NCBI GenBank assembly: GCA_958510825.1
Contig: OY294044.1
Span: 78,166,895 to 78,230,894, forward strand
Length of the DNA: 64,000 nucleotides
Source of the DNA: Brachypterus glaber
Lineage: Eukaryota; Arthropoda; Insecta; Coleoptera; Kateretidae
Direction: 5' to 3'
Made by a program: the position numbers and the translations under genes. Under the pieces are notes generated by a model that searched no databases, was not told the origin of the DNA, and was given only the letters and a program-made list of their open reading frames with translations. Shown one piece after another: positions 12,246 through 23,852 of the stretch (position 1 is the stretch's first letter; every line of letters begins with the position of its first letter).

Positions 12246-12644
12246 CAATGGAGATTTCTCCCATTAGATTAAACAGGGACAAAAGTTCTACCCAAAAAGG
12301 ATAGAAGACATACATACACTCCCACTTCCACCCAACCAAACAAATTCTGTATTTGTTCTTTGTTGAACAAATACAATATTTACTTGGCCGGGCGAAAAGT
12401 GTAAAGAAATTACTGGCGCCATCTAAATTTTAGTAGAATTATCTTATTCTACAGATTCACATTAGCTATGTTCGTTCGTGCCGCTCACTGCTACACCTTC
12501 CGGCCAACCAAATAAATACTGTATTTGTTGTGTGAAAAACAAATACAGTATTTATTTGGTTGGCTGGAAAGTGTAGCACAAATAAGATAGAGATAGGGTA
12601 GACGTCTTTTGTTTCATAATTCTAGTTGTAGAGAGCTCCATTGG
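12246..12644. mobile_element. Hairpin-rich foldback element, copy 1 of 2
   Basis: The ends CCAATGGAG (12246-12254) and CTCCATTGG (12636-12644) are inverted. Inside are two strong hairpins: one built on CAAATTCTGTATTTGTTC near 12345 and one on AAATAAATACTGTATTTG with its complement near 12505-12570. The whole unit recurs about 450 bp downstream. Confidence 0.8.
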
Positions 12645-12711
12645 CCTACGACGCACGTGCATCTTGAAGGTTTAAAAAATATATACCTTTATTGGAAATA
12701 CTATAATGGCG

Positions 12712-13110
12712 ATTAGATTAGACAGGGACAAAAGTTCTAACCAAAAAGGATAGAAGACATACATACACTCCCAATTCCACCCAACCAAACAAATTCTGTA
12801 TTTGTTCTTTGTTGAACAAATACAATATTTACTTGGCCGGGCGAAAAGTGTAACTATATTATTTTTATTAAAGAAATTACTGGCGCCATCTAAATTTTAG
12901 TAGAATTATCTTATTCTACAGATTCACATTAGCTATGTTCGTTCGTGCCGCTCAGTGCTACATTTTCCGGCCAACCAAATAAATACTGTATTTGTATGAA
13001 AAATAAATACAGTATTTATTTGATTGGCTGGAAAGTGTAGCACAAATGAGACAGAGATAGGGTAGACGTCTTTTGTTTCATAATTCTAGTTGTAGAGAGC
13101 TCCATTGAAG
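12712..13110. mobile_element. Hairpin-rich foldback element, copy 2 of 2
   Basis: This is a direct repeat of 12263-12642 at roughly 95% identity by eye, ending at the same GAGAGCTCCATT. It differs by an extra CTATATTATTTTTATTAAAG near 12849 and by a shorter loop in the second hairpin (about 12990-13005). The pair suggests tandem duplication of the element with its flank, or two insertions. Confidence 0.8.
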
Positions 13111-13724
13111 TTGAACGCATGGTATATTAACGCGTTTTAGAAACAGACGACAGATTTTTAGCGAATTCCACCTCGCCATACACTAATCTGCAAGCTCACA
13201 AAGTAGGAAACCCTAGCAGTAAAAAATCCGTTAAAATTTCCCTGAAAATTAAACTTTCTTTGACACATTTAATCTGACTTTTTCTCTCTCATTTTAGTAT
13301 TATCACCCTTAAGTACTCAGAGCCGCAGCGTAGCATGTACGGTCAGGGGATGGGACGGAAAATGGAAAAATCACATAAAGAGTTTTATATTCTATAGAAT
13401 TTTTTTAATTATCCTAATTGTCATGTACTTGCACTGCGGGTAAATCGTAATGTATTAATTTGAATAAAATATTTAAAAATACCGCACGATTTCCAGGGAC
13501 TTCATAGTTTATACCTAAAATATTTATTGCCTGCTAAACACAATAATATGAAATATGAAAAAAATGCCGTGAATGTATGTAGTAATGCTTCATAGTGGAT
13601 AGTATATTGCGTTTTCACTCGATTAATTCACAAAATATAGAGGAAAGTCAACTAATTTCGGATACCATTTTAATATTTAATTTTCAGTATAACTTTTTGA
13701 TATTTTTTTTTTCAACATAATGAA
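13111..13724. other. Unassigned non-coding sequence
   Basis: No repeats, coding frames or RNA genes are recognised here. Confidence 0.4.
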
Positions 13725-13990
13725 AATGATTTAATTGGATATGGCCAATTAAATTATTTAGTTGTGAGTAACAAATTTTATTTGAATCAGATAAATATTT
13801 AGTTCATGTAAACAAATATTTTAATTTCAAAATAATTTATTAATGGGAACAAAATAGTTAATTTTACAGAAATAAAATTTATTTGTCACAACCAAATAAT
13901 TCAATTGACAATTTACAACCAAATATTTTGTTGACGCAAATAAACTGTTTTCTACGTGTACAACTTATTATAACAAACCATGATTTATTA
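13725..13990. repeat. AT-rich imperfect inverted repeat
   Basis: AATTAAATTATTTAGTTGTG (about 13746) is inverted at CACAACCAAATAATTCAATT (about 13887), and the adjacent AACAAATTTTATTT pairs with AAATAAAATTTATTTG. Several AAATATTT and TTAATTG variants also recur. It is probably a decayed foldback element. Confidence 0.55.
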
Positions 13991-14173
13991 TAAAAACAAT
14001 TTTATTACAGTTTATTTTTTCCAAAAAACACTGTTAAAAAAACTTAATTTTTGTGCATTTGAAAAAGGGTTCATAATTTCGGACAAAGCTGAAGTTTTTT
14101 TTTCAAAAGTAGATCTGGATGCCATTGCTTATGTTTCTTGTTATTCCTTAACATTTAAGAAGTAATTTAATCA

Positions 14174-14324
14174 TTAAGGCCTATCCAGAAGCTTGTATAA
14201 GAACATAAAACATAAGAATACGGTGCCGTGATTGGCTTACTTGATACATGGCGGCACATCAAACCAATCACGGCATCGCATTGTTATGTATTACGTTCTT
14301 ATGCGGCCTGTGGATATGCCCTTA
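14174..14324. mobile_element. MITE, about 147 bp, strong foldback
   Basis: The left arm (AGGCCTATCCAGAAGC, then ATAAGAAC and GTGCCGTGATTGG) pairs with the right arm (CCAATCACGGCATCGC, GTTCTTAT and GGATATGCCC). TTA occurs on both sides (14174-14176, 14322-14324), consistent with a 3-bp duplication. The whole element can form one long hairpin. Confidence 0.75.
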
Positions 14325-14582
14325 GGCAATTTTAGGAAGCATAATTTTAGATTCCCAGTTTCGAATATCTTAGTGTCTTGGTAATTTTCTCTTTTTCAAA
14401 ATTGTGTATCTTAGTTTGTTGTATCATTATAATATTAATAATTATAATTAATGATTGGTTATCCTGAATAACAATTATTGAATTGAATCGAATTGAATTG
14501 AATCCTTTATTGATTTTACACAATTAAGTGTATATCAAATAATAACAATTACCTTTCGGATATCCGAAATTAGGATTCAAAT

Positions 14583-14757
14583 AAACAAAAATGTTCTATA
14601 CGAAATTAGGCAACTTTCTGCTTTTTAGATTAGATATTTGTAAAATATTTCGTTATATAATTATAATAATTATAATTGGGAATAAATTACACAAAAATGT
14701 TCTATCCGAAATTAGGCAACTTTCTGCTTTTTAGATTAGAAATTTTTAAAATGTTTA
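14583..14757 (+). repeat. Two-copy direct repeat
   Basis: ACAAAAATGTTCTAT[A/C]CGAAATTAGGCAACTTTCTGC and the following AGATTAGA block occur at about 14587 and 14693. Related GAAATTAGGC motifs appear near 15040-15065. A (GAATT)n run lies just upstream, at 14471-14500. No function is inferred. Confidence 0.75.
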
Positions 14758-15122
14758 TGTTTTGCTTAATTATGACTAGTAGATCAACTTAACCAATATT
14801 TTAACTTACTCAAGACAAAAAAAAATCTTTATAATGATTATTTATAAAATAAACAAGCATGCTAATGCAACTGAGCACAAAACTCCCATTTGCAATTTAA
14901 ACGATTTGTGCTGCCATTTAACGGGGAGAAGGCCTACCTTTTTCATATAACATGACGGATTTTGTTTAACTTTTAGCTTCACATAAGATTATGATTATGT
15001 TTACCTCTGCAGATAGTATCTTAAATAGACTACCATGCGAAATTAGGAAACTATTCGAAATTAGGCATCTTTCCCTTATATGCCCGTACTTTATTTTTAC
15101 ATCAAGATTTCTTTAATATTAG

Positions 15123-17235
15123 TGTACCGTAATTAATACGTTCACTGCCAACGGCTAGTTTTGACAGCGGAGCAATGGGTATGGGCAAGGGAAAAATAGA
15201 AAGAATTGATTAATGTTGTTAGGGGCGCCAGTTACTTTAGCTTTTACTCCTTTAGGTAAGTAACAACCTAGTGTAAATACTTAAGCTTTTCAGTTTGAGA
15301 AAATATAACCCCTAAATAAAATAAGATAATTCATTTGAGAAATTTATTATAAATAAACTTAATGAAAGCACATCAAGTAATGTATTAATATATATAAAAA
15401 ATATGTGTAATTATATTAAGATATAATTAAAGAAATCTTAATAAAAATTACTAAATTCAGAAATCATTCGACTTAAATGTATAAAGAAAACATGAAGTTC
15501 AGCAAGCACCAAGAAATGTATGTAAACAACAATCATTTCTTGCAGTGTATAAAAGTCATGCTTAAATTAGAAATCATTTAATCAAAAGTATGATATTTAA
15601 TAATTAATAAATGAGATTAAATGTTTTAAAAAAAATAAGTACCTAAAAATGAACAAAAGCCAGAAGGGCATATAGTATTAATCAATACTATATCAGATCT
15701 GATAAAGTTTACAGTTATAAGAATATTGAAATAAAAGAATTTAAAAATATGAAATATTGCTTTCAAAAGTTTTCAGAATGAGTACTTAGCTGGTTTCTGC
15801 AAAATCCATGAGGTATGAATTCCATCGTCTCCATCTGTACAAGTCTCCCCTATGCTGATGAATTCATTTCTCAAATGAAAGAAAAAAAAATATAGGCTGT
15901 CCCATCTACTTTGGAAAAATCATCTTCCAGGATAAAATGTACGATTGAAAATGTTGTCCGGGATAAAATATACTTTTGAAAATTATGTCCAATGTAAAAT
16001 TGTCTGCTAGACGGTTACATAGAATTTATCTATGCCGAAAATTACAGAACCATGTTCCAACAGAACATCACTCCATGCGGAGAACTTGTATATCAAATAT
16101 ACCAAAATAAACTTCAACTTAAATTAATGTAATTCCATATTAATGGTATAGAAATGGTGAGTAATTAATGGTAATTAATTAATGGTGCTAAAACAATAAT
16201 TATATCTCAGAAATATTCTAAGAAACAGAAAAACGTAACTTACATGTCATACTAAGTCTTCGATGTCCATCGAAACGTTATAAATGCGTAATTGTAGAAA
16301 ATATCAGTTACAATATCTTCCGCATTGTTTAAATATTCATTTTCACTAACTTTAAATAAAAATACATGAAGGATTACTTCGATGATTACAGAAAATAAAC
16401 ACTCGTCAAAATGACACCACCATTGTATTCGAGTTGCTTCAAGAAGGAGCGAAAATCGACCTTATTCACTAGTATGAACCCTTCAGGTAAATAAAATACT
16501 ATTTCTGAACTATTAGCGACATCTATGCAAGTCATTATCAACTACAGTTTTACCGTATAGGATTCCTAATAAAGGTAACGAAAACTACATCAAAGATAAT
16601 AACAAAAGAATATTTCCTAATAAATCCGTATTAGTGATATCTAACCTCAAAATATTACTCTAAGAAACAAATATAAACAATACTTATTGTTTATCAGCAA
16701 AACTAATAAAAATACGAACAGAATACTAAGTGTCCTGTGAACTAAGTATAAACAAAATACTGAATCTAAGTGAGCAGTTCCAGCAAACTATTTTCAACAA
16801 ATTCTGGATTATCCCGAAGGAATAAGCATACGAAACTTTCCAGGAGAAACAAGCTACAGATGAAAGCCAGTGAAATCCAACCCTCAATAGACTCTGAAAC
16901 ATATAAAAACCAGGTAAGTCCATAGACAAATGTATTATAGAGAAATAGTTTATTTCTGCAATGTAATACATAAGCATGGAAATAAGTCATATGATTCTTT
17001 ATTATTAAAAATCATATTCTAATTATGTTTTCTTTATGTTATTTTCAGGTAGAACTATGGAATAGAGACTCATATGGTTAGAATTCAGTTCCTGCTACAA
17101 AATAGTCCCAGATACAAAATAGTTCTGTACGTACGTAACTATTTATATACAAAATAAACATAAATTATAACGTAAGTAAACGAATAGTTTAATTAACCCT
17201 TGCTATATTACAAAGTGACGATTTATATCGTTACA
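15123..17235 (-). repeat. LTR of Gypsy copy A
   Basis: This 2.11-kb LTR has TG..CA ends (TGTACC..GTTACA on the plus strand) and aligns along its length with the two LTRs of copy B. The first ~710 bp (15123-15835) look identical to copy B. The middle (about 15840-16990) carries many substitutions and several indels, including an about 40-60 bp replacement near 16180-16240 and a 37-bp insertion near 16940. This is uneven compared with the almost invariant pol. Confidence 0.9.
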
Positions 17236-17764
17236 CATGCCCCTTCCAAAAATAATAAAAATATTTAATATACAAAAAATATTTTTATACCAAACTCTAT
17301 AACTATTTAACCTAAATAGCTAAAATATATACTATATTTTATTTAATAAATCAACAAAAAATACAATACTTTATGTAAATCATTTGAAATACTACTTGAT
17401 AATTAACAATAGCTAAGCTTGATAACTACGTGTATCATTCGCCTACTCTTATGTAGAACATAATTTTGGGACTTTATCGGTGTGTGTCATAAACAGGTAA
17501 TTGTCATAATCAGGTAATTGTCATAATCAGGTAATTGTCATAATTAATTTTGTTTTTCTTTTTAGCTAAGTTTTATCAAGATAAAAAAATAGAAATAAGA
17601 CTTGACTACGCGCATCAGAATCCTCTTCTACAAAAAATATATTTATATATTTTTTTTTTACTATATACAAAAGTTTTGGGTACCCTTTAAATATTTTCAA
17701 TACATTGATATTTTTTAAATATCATTCCGAATAATACTAAGAATATATTCTTATTTAATCAAAT

Positions 17765-19780
17765 CTAGCCAACTGAAATGTCACTATTCGATCCAAAATA
17801 TTTCTTTAGATCTTTAACATGCCAGTCGCCTCTATGACCATCTGCATTTTCCAAAATATACACTAACTTTGACTTTTTCGCAACAACTTTGCAAAGTATG
17901 TACTTTGGAGCAAGTTTTGCAGCAAAACTTTTACTAGCATCTGAGAGTACTTTGTTTCGTCTCCAAACTTTTTCACCTATCTCAAAATTTACTTCTTTTT
18001 CACGACCCATCAATCCAAAACGTGCAGAATTACTAACTTTTTGTGATTGACAAATATTACAACATCTTACATACTTTAAAATATCTTTACGCATTTTTGG
18101 CCAAAAATATGTTTCTGAAATTCTATGAAAAGTTTTAAAAAATCCCATATGAGAAGCTAATACATCGTCATGACATTCTTTTAGAACTTGTTTACGACAT
18201 TTTTGAGGCACTAACAATTTCCACTCTATAATATTACTTTTTACTTTTGTCTTGGTCGGTATGAACTTATAAATATTATCATCAATAACTTTAAATTGCG
18301 GATATGAATCTGGACTCTTAACAATTTTTTCCCTCAACTGAATATAATATTTATCACTATTATAATCATTTACATTAAAATTAATTAAATTTACATCTGG
18401 AAAAATTGATTTTTCTGGTTCTATTCTATCAAAAGCTCTGGATAACCCATCAGCTACTACATTTAATTTACCTCTACGATATACAATATCCATATCATAT
18501 TGCTGTAATTTTAATGACCATCTAGCCAAGCGACCAGAGGGATCTTTCATATTACTCAAATATTTTAAAGAAGAATGATCTGTAATTACTGTGAATTTAA
18601 CACCTTCAATATATGGTCTAAACCTATCTATAGCAAACAAAACAGCTAAACATTCCTTTTCACCTACAGAATATTTTATTTCACTACGTGTTAAAGCTCT
18701 ACTAGCATAAGCTATTACTTTTTCTTGACCATCTTGCGTTTGTGTTAATATGGAACCGAGGCCAACTAAAGAAGCATCACATTGTATAACAAATGGTAAA
18801 GAAAAATTGGGACTTGCTAAAGCTGGAGCATTTATTAAAGATTCCTTCAACAATAAAAAAGCTTTTTCTGCATCAGTATTCCAACTAATGGCTTGCTTTT
18901 TACCTTTGCCCTTTAAAAGTGAATTTAATGGACTAACAATTGTTGAAAAATTCCTAACAAATCTACGATACCACGAAGCTACACCTAAAAATCGTTTTAT
19001 CTCTGTACTATTTGTTGGTCTAGGATAGTTTATTATTGCTTCTACTTTTTGCGGATCGGTTCTTAAACCAAAATTATCAATTACAAAACCTAAATACTTA
19101 AGTGATTTTCTAAAAAAATTACTTTTTTCAAAATTTATTGTAAGATTAGCAGATTTTAATTTTTCATGTACTATTTGAAGTAATTTAATATGTTCCTCAA
19201 AAGTTTTTGATACTATTATAATGTCGTCAATATAAACAAATATATTTGGATAAAAGGAGAAAGGAAAAAGTTTATCCATTAATCTTTGCTGACTTTGTGT
19301 TCCATTTTTGAGTCCATAACACATTACATTAAATTCAAATAGTCCCCTACCAGGTACGGAAAATGCAGTTTTTTCTTTAGCAGTTTTTGTAAGTGGAATC
19401 TGCCAAAAAGCATTTTTTAAATCTATACTTGATATATATTTTGCATCGCCTAATAAACTTAAAATGGAGTCTATCCTTGGTAAAGGATGTGAATCACCTT
19501 TTGTAATAGAATTTAATTTACGTCCATCAAAACAAAAACGGTATGTACCATTAGCTTTTTTTACTAATAAAACTGGTGAATTAAAATCAGAATAAGATGG
19601 TGAAACTATATCATCTTTTAACATTTTATCTAACTCTTTATGTAAAATTTCTATTAAATAAGGTGACAAAGGATATTGACGCATTTTAAAAGGTTTATTA
19701 TTTCCTGTATCTATATCATGTTCTATTAAATTTGTTCTACCTATTTTTTCGCTATATAATTCTTTAAATAAACTAACAAA
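17765..19780 (-). pseudogene. Truncated Gypsy pol lacking the integrase catalytic core
   Basis: An open frame of 639 codons from the first Met (19684) remains, corresponding to residue 744 onward of the complete polyprotein at 41295-46106. The frame stays open upstream to the break at 19780. It retains reverse transcriptase (YIDD), RNase H (CDAS, TDHSS) and the zinc-binding HHCC part of integrase. It then jumps from [10 protein letters not shown] directly to FEIGEKVW. The missing stretch is exactly 663 bp (221 codons) relative to copy B, bounded by the 10-bp direct repeat AATTTACTTC, and contains all three catalytic acidic residues (D, D and E). Gag, protease and the 5' part of pol are absent. 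It might still give a partial protein but could not integrate by itself. Confidence 0.92.
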
Positions 19781-19947
19781 ACTACTTTTTGTAAAAACAT
19801 TTATTATAATAAAAATAATATCAATTCTTTACAAAAATCAAGTGTAACAGAAACAAATAAACGATTTTATTTGAATGAATGGAAAGATTGGTTGGATAAA
19901 GTTAAAAATTTTTATAAACCGTATAGTTTGTCTGTAATTAATAAAAA
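19781..19947 (+). repeat. Inverted gag-pol fragment at the 5' break of copy A
   Basis: These 167 bp are the reverse complement of 44449-44615 of copy B, the linker just upstream of the protease. They are joined in opposite orientation to pol at 19780. Between the two break points 475 bp of element (43974-44448) are missing. Beyond 19947 the sequence is unrelated to the element. Such an inversion with deletion is usual for LINE twin priming but unusual for an LTR element. Confidence 0.9.
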
Positions 19948-21216
19948 AGTCCAAACGAAAAAAAGTATTGAAATTTTTTAGTCTTCGACTTTGTTAAACG
20001 AAGTTCATTATAACCAAGCTTGCTAAAAAGACTTTTTAGAAGAGAAAACATCTCTTTAACGCGAAAGTTTTTACGGCTCTTACGCTTATCCATACAATAT
20101 TTGGTGAAAAAAGCTTTACGCAAATAGAGCAGTTATTCTTTTTTCTAAGCCATGCAAAAAACGGCGAAGTCTCCATATTTATAGAGGTGCAGGGTGTAAA
20201 AGGCAGTTTACGTAGACAATATATCTCTCGAAAGGGCATTCCCAAACGAACAATATTCAGGATTGTCGCCATTTTCGTATCGCTTCGATAGACATAATAA
20301 AAAACGCTATATAAGGAAAATGCATTACTATTTCGCGAGAAAAATTACTCTCTTGGGGAAAATGGATAAACTTCGCGACTTTTCTAAGGTAAAACACGTT
20401 TAGAGCCATGCTCGCTGTTAATAATATCCAAGCTCGTAGCTACGAAGGCTATTAGGGGTAATTACCCCCGGGGACAGATATTAAAATATCCAGAAATATA
20501 AAATAAGCATCATTCAGTTTTTAAGGTTGCTTTGACCCTCTACAATTGTTTTGCCTGCGGCACTGTAGATTACGAATAACGTAATTACAATCATTGATTG
20601 TTGCCTTGAAGGCCCTGTGCACATAGCTGTGTTGTAATTAAAATGACTAAAGAATAATTCTGAGGTGTTGAGAAAATGACGTATAAAAGTTTTCGCCTGT
20701 AACACAATTACCACTATACTGTACCGCAGAAATCTGTGAATAATGCGATAGGCATTATTGTAGAAAACGCGTAACGTACGCCAAGAGGTCACAGTGTGGT
20801 TGCACCAGAGTTCTCCTGAGTACAGGTCACAACAAAAGTCTTGAACAAAAGGTTTTTAACTTCTACAGAACACTTGCTGAATTTTCTTGCAATCATATTT
20901 GCACGAACACACTAGTTTTTATAGTGATGTTGTATTTCACAGTGTATTGTTTATTATGTGACCGAGATATTTAATTTATTATACCTGGTGATGTTTTTTT
21001 CGGAAAATCAAAAATCAAAAATGAAGCCTATGAGAAAGCAGAAGGTGTGGTATACGGTCCTGGTATAGCTGATTAAGGGTAAGACCATTTTTTTAAATAT
21101 TTTTGATATTTTTGTTGAAGATTTTCGGAGATAAAAGCTTTAAACGCGTTTTTCTCGAAACAGAATTTTTTGACCTGGCTTAAAATTTTAACTGCTTACT
21201 CTTCGTACGTGTCCCT
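19948..21216. other. Unassigned non-coding sequence
   Basis: It is somewhat less AT-rich than its surroundings. Several short minus-strand frames (20036-20272, 20514-20792) have no domain and no splice-linked partner that I can defend. Confidence 0.4.
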
Positions 21217-21335
21217 ATCGCAGGAACTAGAATTATATTTTTTAACAATTATAAAGGTTATAAACAATTAAAGTTGAAAAAAAAGGTCGAAAAATTCTAA
21301 AGTTCATAAAAAAATATAATTTTAGTTCCTGCGAT
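21217..21335. repeat. Hairpin (inverted repeat)
   Basis: ATCGCAGGAACTAGAATTAT at 21218 is inverted as ATAATTTTAGTTCCTGCGAT ending at 21335. Arms of about 28 bp surround a loop of about 60 bp. It is probably a small foldback element. Confidence 0.8.
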
Positions 21336-21683
21336 AACCAGTAACATAATTAACAAGAATCCATTTGTTTTTTGCTTTCAGATTACCTGGAGTCGAGAAA
21401 TCACCTACGCCAGAAAAAAAGTCATCGTGTTCACGCCGCCATTTTATGTATAAGAAAAACCCTACAATAAAATATAATTTTTTCTACGAAAAAAAAAATC
21501 TTTTAAAAAAGGGTCAATTTCACCACAAACTTCCCTTATAGGAAATTGAGGGAACAATCAGATCCTTATACTAGAGGGTTTAAATACCATAAGTTTACTT
21601 TTGTACAGTTAAGAAAAGTTTTCAAAACAAATTCTTTACATGTACGAAGTGGTAACCGGAGGCCTTCTAAAGAAGAGAAGTGT

Positions 21684-21886
21684 CTAACGGGAGGAACGTA
21701 TTCCACGATCTACGATGCGCTTGGTTTTGTGCTGGTTTGTTTACGTTAACGTTGGTTTACGTTGTTTTTTTGGTGTTTTTTTTTTTAATGGGGGTCGTTT
21801 TGTGGGGTCGTTGGTTTACTTTCCTATGTTGATTTCTACTAGCGCATGCGCAGATAGCGGAATACGTTCCTCCCGTTATCTCTACG
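21684..21886. repeat. Inverted repeat pair
   Basis: TAACGGGAGGAACGTATTCC (about 21686) is inverted as GGAATACGTTCCTCCCGTTA (about 21863-21882), with about 155 bp between. It looks like the ends or subterminal arms of a foldback element. Confidence 0.8.
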
Positions 21887-23738
21887 TCTAAGTACTATGT
21901 AACTTTGACACCATCACATAAACAACCAGCCGAAACTGCTAACAGGATATAGTTCGTCAATATATACATTAAAAAATCAGGAGCTAGTACGCTTGCTAGT
22001 ACAGAAGACTTGGTAGAACCCCACAGGATAAAGGCAGTCGCATTGAAGTTCCAGTTCTGAATCAGTCGGCATATGTAACTTGTTATAGAGTAGGGATTTT
22101 ACGAAGTAGGAATGTTAGGGAGTAGGGAAACTGAGCTTAGGGATCTTCTTCTTCTTCTTCCTTCTCCTTTTTTTTTGCCTTTTCTCAGTGAGATAATTAG
22201 CCAGATTCCTCTTAGTTACTTAATTCACCAAGAGTGGGTCTTGTCTGGCTTTTTCACCATGCCCACTCCTGTTTTGATTATAGAAAATTTCCAGTCTTCT
22301 GTAAGACCTTTTCTTTTCCTTCTTCCCTTTTCGTGTTTACTGTTGGTTGTGTTAGCTGTTGACAAGGCAGTTTTTTCTAATCTGTAATTATATTTGCGCA
22401 TGCGCTAGTATTTAAAAAAATTCTGTACATATAAAAACTTCTTCACGTGTTAGTTGCTTCCAAATCAAAATGTATCAGCATTATAAATGATTAAAAAACA
22501 TAAAATTTCCTTCTTACTCCAATATAATCACATGTTCGTCATTTTACTGCATATCATCCATACAATCACTATAAAATATATAAAATCGAATCCGGGGCAA
22601 ATCTAAGATAGCAAATAAATAAATAAATAACTAATACTAAAACACTTGATGCTAAAAATTAAACGCGATTAACGCATTACATAATTCTTGCCAAAAGTAC
22701 ATGTTCCTCGTTTCACGGATGAAAAGCAACTCGAGTAGAGATCTTAGTCTGCGGATTCTAACTTATCACAACTGTGTCATGTTGGCACTGTCTTTTAGCC
22801 TAACACGGCAGTTTGCTATATGATTTCGCGGTTCTCGCTTTTCACCGAAGCTTTTTAACATTAATAACTTTTTCTTCGCAATGTTCTTTCAAATGTAAAA
22901 TCACCTCAAAGAAAACACCAATTTAAACGAGTCTCCTTTCCACGTTTTATGGCTAGCCTATCAGAAAAAGAAAATGTGATCAGAAACTAAAAACAAAATA
23001 AATATCACTACAAAGTTGATGCCTAATCTCGCTTTCCCATTATGAAATTTATTTATAAATGTTGGGAAGGCATTTTATTCGTGCAAAAATATGTTTTTAT
23101 TCGATTGATTCTAAAAGAGACACTTTTTGCTCACGTTTTACGGGCGAAAAGTTGAACTTTGTGGCCCTAGGGCCAAAAAGTTTTTTCGCCCGACAACTAA
23201 AACTTGTTATTTTTAAGCCTTTTAAAAGAAGATGGTTTACCTTTACTGTAATATTTATAAAGAAATATGACCTTTAGCTCACTTTTGGTCTTGAACTAAC
23301 TGTTCTTTTTGATCAGATACAGTTATTATAATCATTTCATACAAAATAAAAATTTCTTCTATAACATAACTTCAAAATATATGTTAACTGATTAATCTCT
23401 ATTCATCCACTAAAATAAATTAAAAACCCAAAATTTCAATTGTAAAATTTCAATATTTATAATAATAATCATAGAACGGTTCAGAAGTATTACTACTTTC
23501 ATAAAAGACACATTTTAACAGAAATTAATCACCAAGCTATAGCTTTTTTAATTTGAAAATGAAACCGCACGCAAAAGAAACGATTCAATTGTTTTTTTAG
23601 CGATTTGATTGGATAGCAATTTGTCATGGATAACTAGATAAGTAATAAGACACTAAAAAGAAATAATTTTTGCAATTTAAAATTAGGTATATTTTATTAT
23701 AAGTAGTAAAAATCAAATAAAAAATATTGTATAATACA
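21887..23738. other. Non-coding sequence with simple repeats
   Basis: It contains a (CTT)n run at about 22147-22163 and an (AAAT)n run at about 22613-22632. A hairpin of CGGGCGAAAA and TTTTCGCCCG at about 23140-23193 encloses GGCCCTAGGGCC. A start-like fragment of the 'CTGTCCGG' family (CTTTCCCATTATGAAATTT) is at 23033. The open frame at 22112-22387 spans the CTT tract and is not supported as a gene. Confidence 0.45.
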
Positions 23739-23852
23739 CGGGCAAAAAGTTAAATTTCGATTTCGTAGGTTAATTACCCTCGGACCAGCCCGGTCGGCCG
23801 TCCCTCCGGCTTCTAAAAACCTACTCAATCGAAAAACTTAACTTTTTGCCCT
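23739..23852. mobile_element. Short foldback element
   Basis: CGGGCAAAAAGTTAAATTTC and GATTTCGTAGGTT on the left pair with AACCTACTCAATCGAAAAAC and TTAACTTTTTGCCC on the right. A GC-rich centre (CCAGCCCGGTCGGCCGTCCC) forms the loop. There is no coding capacity. Confidence 0.8.

Larger units (their letters stand above)
15123..19947 (-). mobile_element. Defective Ty3/Gypsy element, copy A (3' LTR plus truncated, rearranged pol)
   Basis: Read on the minus strand, the order is an inverted 167-bp gag-pol fragment (19947-19781), part of pol from mid-RT-N-terminus onward (19780-17765), a short non-coding tail with three 17-bp repeats (17494-17544), a polypurine tract GGAAGGGG (17240-17247) and one LTR (17235-15123). 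There is no 5' LTR, leader or gag, and no matching target duplication is visible. The pol sequence is nearly identical to copy B (38719-48754), so the rearranged copy is recent. The 8 bp next to the LTR (AATATTAG, 15115-15122) match the element's own leader next to the 5' LTR of copy B (46707-46714). This hints at origin from a one-LTR circle or a recombined array. Confidence 0.9.

Noticed and set aside
22112..22387. Hydrophobic 91-codon protein
   Set aside because: Rich in L, F and P from a CTT/TTT tract; no neighbours or family.
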